From JADHUC01 sp964617665 (GTDB taxonomy: Bacteria; Planctomycetota; Planctomycetia; Pirellulales; Pirellulaceae), in the NCBI GenBank assembly GCA_964617665.1, contig CAZUAH010000193.1, positions 1-23,352 on the forward strand: 23,352 nt of DNA, written 5' to 3'. Under the pieces are notes generated by a model, which saw only the letters and a program-made list of their open reading frames with translations, did not search any database and had not been told where the DNA came from. This document shows, one piece after another, positions 15,253-23,001 of the stretch; positions within the stretch are counted from its first letter, which is position 1; each line of letters begins with the position of its first letter. The position numbers and the translations under genes were made by a program.

Positions 15253-16689
15253 TCATGGCGACTGTGCGCTATGCTCGCCGGACCTTGACATCACGTCCGC
15301 GACGGTTTTGAAAAAAGAACCCAGGGCACGATATGCATCTTCGACGGAACGGTAATCCTTCTCGAGCCAGTGATCCTTGTGAATGTCGTTGATTTCTGCG
15401 GTGATTGCGCGGGAAATTTGGTCACGATTTTCCGAAACGGCGCGCAACGATTCGTAGGGGGCTTGCCCACTGTAGAACGCTTTGAGTTGTTCTCCTGGCA
15501 GAGCGTCGGACAACGGGCTGCGCTCTGAGAAGACGTCGAGAAGCGCCATCACCACCGCCTCGTCACTTTTCGCAAAAAACGGGCCGGCGACTTCCTGATC
15601 GTATTCGTTCTTGGGGAACTTGGGCAGCACGTGATCACGACAGAAAGTCAGAAGCTTGAGGAATTTCCTGTCCTTTGCCGAAAACCACTGCAACGGCGCG
15701 CCTTCGAGCTCTTCGCGCAACTTCGAGAGAGCTTGTCCCAACTCGGCCAAGGTCGTGCGAACTTTCAACGTTTGGCGCAGATCCGGGTTGTTTCCTCCGT
15801 AGAAAGGTCCGATGTGCCGGGTTCGTGCCTTGCTGATGAATAAGTAGGGATCGATAGCCGGCGCGGATTCTCTCTGGCGATAGCACGTCTCCAACTCACT
15901 ACGTAGTTCTTCACATCGGTACAGGTCATCGATTGGATCACCCGTTCTCCCGGAATCAACTGCCCGCTGTAGATCCTTGACAAGGGCCTCTTGATCGGTG
16001 CCACACCGGTCAGCAAGGATCTTTAACGCATCCCGAAACTTGTGACGATCGAACTCATCGTCACTTGGAGACACGACTTCGGGATCTGGTTTCGGGCTCC
16101 GTGGCAAGTAAGGAAGAAACCAAACCCCCAGACAGGCAAGTAGAAAGAGAGTCGCAGCGGCGGTCGCCGCCCAGCCAGCAACCCGCAATCGCTTTCGGGT
16201 CAGCCATTTGTGCCACGCCCTGATAACGAGCGGTCCCCGGTCGACTGGAGTCGTCGGCAGATCGGCAAACTTGGATCGCTCCATCCACTCGCTGAGTTCA
16301 GGGCAAACAACGAAGACATCGCGTCCTTCGACATTCCAGTTGATTCCGTCGCCCGTGACGAGCGGTTCCACATCGTTCACGAGGAGCTCGTCTAATGCCC
16401 GCCGCAAGCGATCTTCCTGCCCCTCTTCGAGCTTGCCGACCGCGACTCCGACGAGCACAAGGACTTCGGGAGCTTGACGCACAGCCTCATTAGCAGCAAC
16501 CTGGGTGACTTCCCGACTAACGGCCAGGAAGTTCCGGCCCGGCACCTGCTCCTTCCCCCAGCGGACGAACGCCTGAAGCGTTTCCTCAAGGCCATCCGTG
16601 TCAAACGGAACTAGCCACCGAAAGCCAAGTGATCCCGCGCGGGGCGTTTCGGCAATTAAGAACGGAGTCTCTATCGGGCGGTCTGCCAA
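15253..16689 (-). CDS. single-pass membrane protein of unknown family, linked to GTPase locus
   Basis: A 478-residue protein I do not recognise. Residues 1-150 are a mixed alpha/beta domain (e.g. APEVLVLVGVAVG, GRDVFVVCPELSEWM). A basic stretch KWLTRKRLRVAG leads into one membrane helix at about 172-194, so the N-terminus should be cytoplasmic and the remaining 280 residues outside the cytoplasm. That outer part is mostly helical and polar, with three cysteines in the first 80 residues after the helix (e.g. ADRCGTDQEA, LYRCEELRSELETCYRQ). The start is TTG 16689 with GGAAG about 8 bases upstream; there is no in-frame ATG until residue 136. It lies 126 bases downstream of the tandem-repeat GTPase gene on the same strand and shares its layout (cytoplasmic domain, single helix, external helical part). 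They are likely partners, by inference. Confidence 0.7.
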   Translation of the reverse strand: MADRPIETPFLIAETPRAGSLGFRWLVPFDTDGLEETLQAFVRWGKEQVPGRNFLAVSREVTQVAANEAVRQAPEVLVLVGVAVGKLEEGQEDRLRRALDELLVNDVEPLVTGDGINWNVEGRDVFVVCPELSEWMERSKFADLPTTPVDRGPLVIRAWHKWLTRKRLRVAGWAATAAATLFLLACLGVWFLPYLPRSPKPDPEVVSPSDDEFDRHKFRDALKILADRCGTDQEALVKDLQRAVDSGRTGDPIDDLYRCEELRSELETCYRQRESAPAIDPYLFISKARTRHIGPFYGGNNPDLRQTLKVRTTLAELGQALSKLREELEGAPLQWFSAKDRKFLKLLTFCRDHVLPKFPKNEYDQEVAGPFFAKSDEAVVMALLDVFSERSPLSDALPGEQLKAFYSGQAPYESLRAVSENRDQISRAITAEINDIHKDHWLEKDYRSVEDAYRALGSFFKTVADVMSRSGEHSAQSP

Positions 16690-16815
16690 GTTCGTCTTCC
16701 GCGGAAAAATGGTGCCAGAAAATGCGGGTACGGTGTTCTGTGAATCTGAAAGACTACCAGGAGAGAATCAAACGAATCAAGTAAACAGTGCCGAGGAATT
16801 AGCGTGCAAGACACC

Positions 16816-19800
16816 CTATTCGGCCTTCCATTCGCGCGGCAGTTCTGGCGTCTGTAGGCTATCCGCAAGCGCAAACGTGGCTGTGCAACGCCGGCCATCT
16901 TCTCCTTGCAGGGTAACAGTTTCTCCGTCCAGCGAATCCAGTTTTCCTTCATAGGCTCCCTGCCCCGCAGCCACCTTGCCCTGCCCCCAATAGTACGGCA
17001 ATCGCACCGCCTTGACATAAAGCCTAATCATGTCGTCGCTTTTCTTGTCCTTTATCACCCCAGTCGTCCGGATCCAACTGCGCTCGTTCTTCTCGCAGCG
17101 GACTTTCGACACATGAATAATTGAGTATCCCTGGATCAATTGTACCGTAATCTCGTGGTCGTAAGTGTGATACACGTTCTGTCCCCAATCAATACTGGCA
17201 AGCGTCAGGTGGAAGTCGTGCGGGCCATCGCGTTTCACTAGGTAGTCCACATACGCTTGAACTGATCCTTTCATCGAACCAATTGGCGCGAATTCGAGGT
17301 ACCTTCTCGCATGGGCAAGGTCCTTGAAGTCGAGGACCTCTTCGTACATAACTTTGTCATGCCTTCGACGCACCTCGGTGATCATCGTGTCCAATGCCTC
17401 TCGTTGCTCTAGCGGGAGCAGCGACGTCACATCGGACGACCCTCTTACGTCGTCAATGCACTTTGTCGCGTCTTCCCAACTTCTACTTTTCGTGCTTTCC
17501 TCAACCTGTACTCTGACGGTTTCGACGCACCTTTGCTGGAAATCTACCTTGAGATTTTCAAGCCGTTCTTCGGGCACTTGGGCGAGTGCGTTGACCAGTT
17601 TCTCCGCCGCCTCCAGAATCTTCCGATCCCGCATCAGTTGATCGTAGAGCCTTCGCGTCTCTTCGCAAACGTAGTCAACCTCTTTTCGGTCGACCTCCGC
17701 GAGCATTCCTTCTAGGGGAGCGAGCCGTTCGAGAGTTAGCAGTGAACCTATGTCGCGCGAATTCTTCAGTCCCCGAATTTGGTCGCGGGCATCCTCCCAA
17801 CGACTCTCCCCAGTCATGTCATCAATCTCCCCTTTCACGGTTTCCAGCCACCTTTGCTGGAACTCTGCCGTGAGATCGTCAAGCCGTCCTTCGGGCACTT
17901 GCCCGCATGCTCCGACCAGTTCTTTCGCTGCCTCCAGGACTTTCCGATCGCGCATCAGTTCATCAAAGCGCGTTCGCGTCTCCTCACAAATATAGTCAAC
18001 CTCTCTTCTATCGACTTCTTCGAGCATTCCTTCCAGTTGAGCGATCTGATCGGGAGTCAGCAACGCATTTACGTCGCGCGAGTCCCTCGCTCCCCGGAGG
18101 TAGTCCCGGGCATCCTGCCAGAGGCTCTGATCGGTCATGTCATCAACCTGCTCTCCTACTGTTCTTAGGCAGGTTTGCTGGAAGTCTTCGTTCAGTTCGC
18201 TTAGGCCCTCATCCTGTGCCCAAGCACCAGCGTCAGTCAGAGCTGTTGCGGCCTCGCGGACCTTGCCGTCCACCATCAGTCGCGCGTACTCCTTCTGCGT
18301 GCTCCGCCACCGATGTTTACGCCAACCTTGGTCCACGTCAGAAATCTTCGTCTTCAGAAGCTGTAACTGGTCGGCCGGGAGCAGCGCGGCAACAGCGTCC
18401 GACTCGTTCACTTCCCAAAGGAAATCCCGAGCTTCTTTCCAGAGATCCTCCCTGGTCATTGTGACGACCTGCTCTTCGACAATCCTCATGCACCTCCTCT
18501 GAAAGTCTTGATCTAATTCGTTCAGCACTTCTTCTGGTGCCCAAGATCTGGCGTCGACAAGTTCTGACCCGGCCAACTGGACCTTGCCGTCCGCCATGGC
18601 TTGCGCGTACTCTTCTTCAAACTCGTTTTGTCTTACTTCCGCAAGCATGGCCTCCAACGGCTCAACCCGCTCGTCCGAAACCAGCAAGGCGAGGGCTGCC
18701 GATTCTCTCATCTCCTGAATGTAGTCGCTTGCATCTTTCCAGAGGCTGCTGTTCGTCTGTTCTTCTACATGCTGTCTTACGGTGCTCAGCCACCGGCTTT
18801 CAAAGTCGCTATTGATCTCGGTCCTCCACGCTTCCGGCGCCCACGAGAGGTCGTCAACTAACACCTTCGCCGCTTCGCAGACCTTACCGTCCCCCAGTAG
18901 TTGTTCGTAGTTCTCCCGTCCGTCTCGCCAACGTCGGTACTTGCTAAGCAATGCCTTCGACTGGTGGATCCTATCCGTCACCTTGCGATGCCGCTCGATC
19001 TGGCCTATCGTGGCAACCTGATACTGCGGGAGCGCGACACTGGCTGCCTTGCTGAGTTCCTCGAATTGCGACTCGGTCGGCAGCATCAACTCAGTTGGCA
19101 TTTTCGACACGTCAGCATCAAGCAGAGGAAGCTCCGCTGCGAGGCGATCCTCGATTTTTCTCAGATGAACCTCATTTTCCCGCTGCAGTATGTTTCGGTT
19201 TGCTTCGGCTTGAATGCTCTGGACTTTCGATGTCCGGTTGCCACCCGGTATCTCCTCAAGATAGATCGCTGCAAGTTGGGCTATGCGATGTAGGTCCTCG
19301 TCGGACTTCTCGTCCACCGGCTTGCTCGCGTCGTCCTCTCGTTTCTCTTTGATGGCAGTCCAAGCGTCTTCAATGGGAGTAAAGAGAAGTTCCTCGCGTC
19401 GGTCTTGAACCTCACGGTACGTATCCGCCGCCTTGGACTGGCTCAACACCAAGAGCCGCGACAGCCAATGGCGATAGACAGCCGTCCGATAGTCTCCGAG
19501 CCATTTCTCGCATGCCTTCAATTCAACCGCGGAAGCATCTTGGCTCTGCACTATCAAGCGCATGGCGTTCCACTTCTTCTGGTCCACCCACTTCTCCCAG
19601 AAACCAAGGGATAGCATTACCACCACCGCCGCGACTAAAGTCCAGCGAAAAGCGGATCTCCTTCGACGCGAACGGTAATCATCCATTGCCGCGCGTACGC
19701 GTTGAGCGTCCTCGGACTCTTTGGGAAGCCTCTTCTGCAATTCCCGATTCTTGTCCATGATTTCTGTGTGCCGGGTCCGCGCGCTGCCAGCCTTCGCCTC

Positions 19801-20715
19801 GAACTTCTGCACGTCCATCTCGTCACACCGCTGCGCAGCCCAAATAAAGGGATCCTCAAGGGCAAACGATTTAAGCACAGGTTTTACCTGCTTGGGACGC
19901 TCAGCAAGTTCCTTTCTGTTGTCAACCACGACTTCGATGGTCTCATGTTCACCGAACGCACTGAGGGGGAATGCGCAGAAATTCTGCGGATCGCTCACGG
20001 AATTCTCGAGTACGTCTGCAAATGCACGGTAAGGGGAATTGGGGGTTCCGTTGATGAATTTCTCCAATTCCGCTCGCTCAAGTTCCGCGCTATAGCCTAG
20101 CGGTGGAGTCCGTTGACGGTCCCACTTGTTGACCAGCAGCGAGATGGGAATCTCAAACTCGGCTCGCTTGCCCTTCCCAAGTCTCTCTTCCTTCAAGTTG
20201 ACAAATGCCTGCTGTAGCTTCGATAGCTCACCTGACAATGGAACAGGATCACCGTTCGGCCGAGGAGTCTCGACCAACACGAAAATCGCATCCATCTCCA
20301 CCATCAGTTCGCGAAGCCGTCCGGCCATTTTTGCATGCGTCAGTTCGACTTGAAGCAACTCCCCCGAATAGTCAATCAACTCGACATCATACGACCGTTT
20401 GTCCGGAGTCGTGAACTGATAACGAAATCGCATCACTTCAAGCGGGCTATTCTCCGGCAACCTGTGCTCCTCCAAACACTCAATCGCATCCTGCAGCCAG
20501 TCCGTACCCCGATAGAACGAACCAACCCAGTCGTTTGAGTCCAGGACTCGATCCTTGGGGCGAGGCACACCCGGCAATTCAGGAATCCAGGTACACGTAA
20601 ATTGCTCGATGTGCGCAATGCGCGGCATGGCAAGCGCCGCCAGAATACAGCTCTTGCCGGAGCCGCGCCTGCCGCAGATGGCGAATTTTCTCGTTCTGGG
20701 TTGATCCGCGGCCAT
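16816..20715 (-). CDS. membrane-anchored GTPase with five tandem repeats and beta-rich C-terminal domain
   Basis: A 1299-residue protein. Residues 9-300 are a P-loop GTPase domain: G1 GRRGSGKS (15-22), G3-like DYSGE (115-119), G4 NKWD (196-199), G5-like LSAFG (251-255). A basic stretch RSRRRRS precedes one membrane helix (about 355-373), so the GTPase should be cytoplasmic. Residues 380-600 are helical and charged. Five repeats of about 107 residues begin at 603, 703, 810, 917 and 1024. Residues 1165-1299 look beta-rich (e.g. HEITVQLIQGYSIIHVS). AGGGG at 20722-20726 lies 6 bases before ATG 20715 and 3 before ATG 20718. I use 20715; a TTG at 20739 is less likely. The GTPase domain is closely related to that of the upstream kinase fusion. 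The overall plan recalls TssM/IcmF only in outline. Function unknown; a signalling or scaffold role at the membrane is inferred. Confidence 0.85.
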   Translation of the reverse strand: MAADQPRTRKFAICGRRGSGKSCILAALAMPRIAHIEQFTCTWIPELPGVPRPKDRVLDSNDWVGSFYRGTDWLQDAIECLEEHRLPENSPLEVMRFRYQFTTPDKRSYDVELIDYSGELLQVELTHAKMAGRLRELMVEMDAIFVLVETPRPNGDPVPLSGELSKLQQAFVNLKEERLGKGKRAEFEIPISLLVNKWDRQRTPPLGYSAELERAELEKFINGTPNSPYRAFADVLENSVSDPQNFCAFPLSAFGEHETIEVVVDNRKELAERPKQVKPVLKSFALEDPFIWAAQRCDEMDVQKFEAKAGSARTRHTEIMDKNRELQKRLPKESEDAQRVRAAMDDYRSRRRRSAFRWTLVAAVVVMLSLGFWEKWVDQKKWNAMRLIVQSQDASAVELKACEKWLGDYRTAVYRHWLSRLLVLSQSKAADTYREVQDRREELLFTPIEDAWTAIKEKREDDASKPVDEKSDEDLHRIAQLAAIYLEEIPGGNRTSKVQSIQAEANRNILQRENEVHLRKIEDRLAAELPLLDADVSKMPTELMLPTESQFEELSKAASVALPQYQVATIGQIERHRKVTDRIHQSKALLSKYRRWRDGRENYEQLLGDGKVCEAAKVLVDDLSWAPEAWRTEINSDFESRWLSTVRQHVEEQTNSSLWKDASDYIQEMRESAALALLVSDERVEPLEAMLAEVRQNEFEEEYAQAMADGKVQLAGSELVDARSWAPEEVLNELDQDFQRRCMRIVEEQVVTMTREDLWKEARDFLWEVNESDAVAALLPADQLQLLKTKISDVDQGWRKHRWRSTQKEYARLMVDGKVREAATALTDAGAWAQDEGLSELNEDFQQTCLRTVGEQVDDMTDQSLWQDARDYLRGARDSRDVNALLTPDQIAQLEGMLEEVDRREVDYICEETRTRFDELMRDRKVLEAAKELVGACGQVPEGRLDDLTAEFQQRWLETVKGEIDDMTGESRWEDARDQIRGLKNSRDIGSLLTLERLAPLEGMLAEVDRKEVDYVCEETRRLYDQLMRDRKILEAAEKLVNALAQVPEERLENLKVDFQQRCVETVRVQVEESTKSRSWEDATKCIDDVRGSSDVTSLLPLEQREALDTMITEVRRRHDKVMYEEVLDFKDLAHARRYLEFAPIGSMKGSVQAYVDYLVKRDGPHDFHLTLASIDWGQNVYHTYDHEITVQLIQGYSIIHVSKVRCEKNERSWIRTTGVIKDKKSDDMIRLYVKAVRLPYYWGQGKVAAGQGAYEGKLDSLDGETVTLQGEDGRRCTATFALADSLQTPELPREWKAE
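17326..18909 (-). repeat. five tandem intragenic repeats (about 100-107 codons each)
   Basis: Within the 1299-residue protein, units begin at residues 603, 703, 810, 917 and 1024, i.e. spacings of 100, 107, 107 and 107. Each has a Y/F-x-x-x-M/L-x-D-x-K-V/I start, an invariant Trp (659, 759, 866, 973, 1080) in a W-x-D/E-A motif, and a late L-E/D-x-M-L/I motif (about 688, 893, 1000, 1107; weaker in unit 2). Units 3 to 5 are the most alike, and units 4 and 5 resemble each other at DNA level too, which points to recent duplication. Probable all-helical repeats. Confidence 0.85.
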
Positions 20716-20732
20716 CATATTCCCCTTTTCTA

Positions 20733-20748
20733 TTGACAATCACGTCAA
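20733..20748. promoter_or_regulatory. inverted repeat TTGAC-N6-GTCAA upstream of membrane GTPase gene
   Basis: A perfect 5-base inverted repeat with a 6-base spacer lies just upstream of the ribosome site at 20722-20726. A further GTCAA occurs at 20772-20776. It could be an operator or a small hairpin affecting translation. Five-base arms can also arise by chance. Confidence 0.25.
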
Positions 20749-20882
20749 GGACTGTTTGTTCCGCCGAAGACGTCAATGCTCCCGTTTCAACTTCCTGGAT
20801 TACCCCGTCTAGTGTTCGCCCCAACTCGTTTTGGGCCGACGCGGACACCGTTCCAAAGCATCAAACGCACTGGACGATCTCG

Positions 20883-22994
20883 CTAGTCCGCACCTGAGAT
20901 TTGCCCATGCGGTTCACCTTCCTCCGATTTGATCGCGTGTGTCCGACGCGACGCCCAAATGAATGGGTCCAGGAGGCCAAATGACCTTAGATGCGGTTTA
21001 ACCTGTTTGGGAAAGTCTTGGACCTTTTTCTCGTTGTCGACGACCACTTCCATAATCTCGTGTTCTCCAAATGCGCTCACGGCGAAGGCACGAAAATTCG
21101 CGTCCTCGGTGGCGTTTCGCAGCACGTCCCGCAGCGCCCGATGCGGTGGTTCGGGATCGCCGTCCAGAAAGCTGTCAACGTTGCAGCGTTCCGAGTCCGC
21201 ATTGAACTCCTGTGGCGTGCAGCGGCGATCCCATTTATTGACCAAGAGGCAGATAGGTTTGTTCTCCAGCGCAGCGTCCGAGGCTCCAATCCTGAAAGTG
21301 ACAAAGGCCCGTTGCAGCTCGAGAAGCCAAGTCGAGAAGACATTGGGATCAGTCCGCGAGTGAGGGACCTCGGCAAGAACGAGGAGTCCATCCATGTCTG
21401 CCAGCCGCGCCCGCAATCGCGCTGCCCTTTCGTTGTTCGTCATGGCTGGCGTCACAAGTTCCCCGGAGTAGTCGATCAACTCAACGTTGTAGTGGTTCTT
21501 GTCCGCGTCGCTAAACTGAAATCGGTAGCGAAGAATCTCGTCCTCAATAGCAGTCGGATGTGGAAGTTCCCTGCGTTCAAGTCTTTCGATAGCTTCCTCG
21601 AGGCGATCCGCGCCGCGATAGAATTCAGTGGCGTCGGAGTCTCTTGACCATGCGTCACTTGGGCCTTCCGGACGTGGCTGGCCGGGCAACACGGGGATCC
21701 AAGTACACGTATACTGCTTCGGGTCTGCGACTATGGGCATCGCCAGTGCCGCCAAGAGACACGTCTTCCCACCCGCGGGTGGCGCCAGGAATGCAAACCT
21801 ATGGAGTCTTTTTTGGGCCCGTGCCTTCGAGGATCCCGGAAGTTGGGACAACGACACCACCTCGCCACCATTGAGCATTTCCTCCAGCAGGGCAGCGACC
21901 TCCCCGGCCGACTGAAACCGATGTTTCGGGGACTTCTCTAAGAGACCGCTGATCAGCGATGCGAGTTCATCTGGAATGGCCGGACTAATTTCCCGGACGG
22001 CGAGCGGTTCGTCTTCGCGGATGGATTGCAGTACGCCCAACGTCGTTTCGGATTGGAACGGTGGACGTCCGGTGCACATTGCGTACAGGACGCTCCCCAG
22101 ACTAAACAAATCGCTGCGATGATCAATCCGATCACCTCGCGTCTGTTCCGGGGACATGTAATGGGGCGTGCCGGGGGTGAATCCGCTACCGGTCAACGTG
22201 GGATCGTCGAGGGCAAAAGCAATCCCAAAATCAGTTAGTATGACACGGTCTGTGCCTTCTTCGAGCAAAACATTCCCGGGCTTCACGTCGCGGTGTACTA
22301 ATTCCGCAGCGTGAGCTGCCGCCAAACCCTGAGCGGCCTGCAATCCAATCCGGAGCACTTCTCGGGAATTCAGTGGCCCTTGCTGCTCGATCCTCTCCTG
22401 CAAAGTCTGACCTGGCAAAAACCGCATGACGAAGTAGGGTTTGCGGCCGCCGTTAACACGGTAGATCGGGACCACGTGCTCGTGCTCGACGGACGCGGCA
22501 TGTATAGCCTCAAGCATGAACCGCTTGACGGCCTCCTCAGACTCGGCCAAGTCACGTGCGAGTATCTTGATGGCGACGGCACGGTTGTTCAACGGACGCT
22601 CGCGGCCCCTCAGCACGATGCCCATTCCGCCGCCACCAATGATCTCCAGGATGTCGTAGTCCCCCAGTTGCCCCAAGATGCCACGGCCGCCTGTGAGCTC
22701 CAAATAGTCAGCCACGTAGTCTGCTCGCTCTCGGTCCGTTTCGGGCGCCTGGCACGAGCAGCCGTATCTGTCGCCGTCGGAGGATTCGACGGACGGTACT
22801 ACTTCGCGCTGGCTCAGAAATTGCTGCATTTCCTGCCACAGTCCACGCGGTGCCGCTCGCGTCTCCAAATCGCGTCGGCATGCCCCGCACGTTTGGATGT
22901 GCTGTGTCAATTCGGCCTCGTCCACCGCCGGCAACTGGCCGGCCAGCAGACGTTCCAGCCGTTCGGGATCACAAGATGGCTGGAGGGCGTTCAT
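20883..22994 (-). CDS. zinc-finger / Ser-Thr protein kinase / GTPase fusion
   Basis: A 703-residue cytoplasmic protein with three parts. Residues 1-45 carry a zinc-finger of the anti-sigma type, H32-x3-C36-x2-C39. Residues 113-373 are a bacterial Hanks-type kinase with GGGGMG glycine loop (120-125), K143 (VAIKIL), HRD at 234-236 (HRDVKPGNVLL), DFG at 255-257 and GTPHYMSPEQ near 275-284, so it should be active. Residues 398-690 are a GTPase-like domain with G1 APPAGGKT (404-411; the first Gly is Ala), G3-like DYSGE (508-512), G4 NKWD (586-589) and G5-like SAFG (640-643). There is no membrane helix. ATG 22994 is supported by GAGG at 23000-23003, which overlaps the stop codon of the sigma factor gene, 7 bases away; the longer frame to 23045 is rejected. 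The kinase probably senses or phosphorylates components of the same locus, and the finger may hold the sigma factor inactive. Both are inferences. Confidence 0.9.
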   Translation of the reverse strand: MNALQPSCDPERLERLLAGQLPAVDEAELTQHIQTCGACRRDLETRAAPRGLWQEMQQFLSQREVVPSVESSDGDRYGCSCQAPETDRERADYVADYLELTGGRGILGQLGDYDILEIIGGGGMGIVLRGRERPLNNRAVAIKILARDLAESEEAVKRFMLEAIHAASVEHEHVVPIYRVNGGRKPYFVMRFLPGQTLQERIEQQGPLNSREVLRIGLQAAQGLAAAHAAELVHRDVKPGNVLLEEGTDRVILTDFGIAFALDDPTLTGSGFTPGTPHYMSPEQTRGDRIDHRSDLFSLGSVLYAMCTGRPPFQSETTLGVLQSIREDEPLAVREISPAIPDELASLISGLLEKSPKHRFQSAGEVAALLEEMLNGGEVVSLSQLPGSSKARAQKRLHRFAFLAPPAGGKTCLLAALAMPIVADPKQYTCTWIPVLPGQPRPEGPSDAWSRDSDATEFYRGADRLEEAIERLERRELPHPTAIEDEILRYRFQFSDADKNHYNVELIDYSGELVTPAMTNNERAARLRARLADMDGLLVLAEVPHSRTDPNVFSTWLLELQRAFVTFRIGASDAALENKPICLLVNKWDRRCTPQEFNADSERCNVDSFLDGDPEPPHRALRDVLRNATEDANFRAFAVSAFGEHEIMEVVVDNEKKVQDFPKQVKPHLRSFGLLDPFIWASRRTHAIKSEEGEPHGQISGAD

Positions 22995-23001
22995 GAGATC
23001 C

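Noticed and set aside
16698..16716. Sigma-54-like TGGCAC box on the minus strand before the 478-residue gene
   Set aside because: The required GC at the -12 position is CC at the right spacing, and no sigma-54 activator is visible.
16701..16725. GGTGCCAG-containing element, also at 13369-13376, and a GTACCTGCCCC string at 12-22, resembling REP-type repeats linked to RAYT transposases
   Set aside because: The shared core is only 8 bases, no clear palindrome pairs with it, and no RAYT gene is present; chance is a sufficient explanation.
16816..20715. TssM/IcmF component of a type VI secretion system
   Set aside because: Only the broad plan (GTPase, membrane, external arm) agrees. The helix count and domain order differ and no other T6SS gene is present.
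20579..20848. 89-residue minus-strand frame between kinase and membrane GTPase genes
   Set aside because: More than half overlaps the GTPase gene in another frame, the C-terminal part is not protein-like, and no ribosome site was seen.
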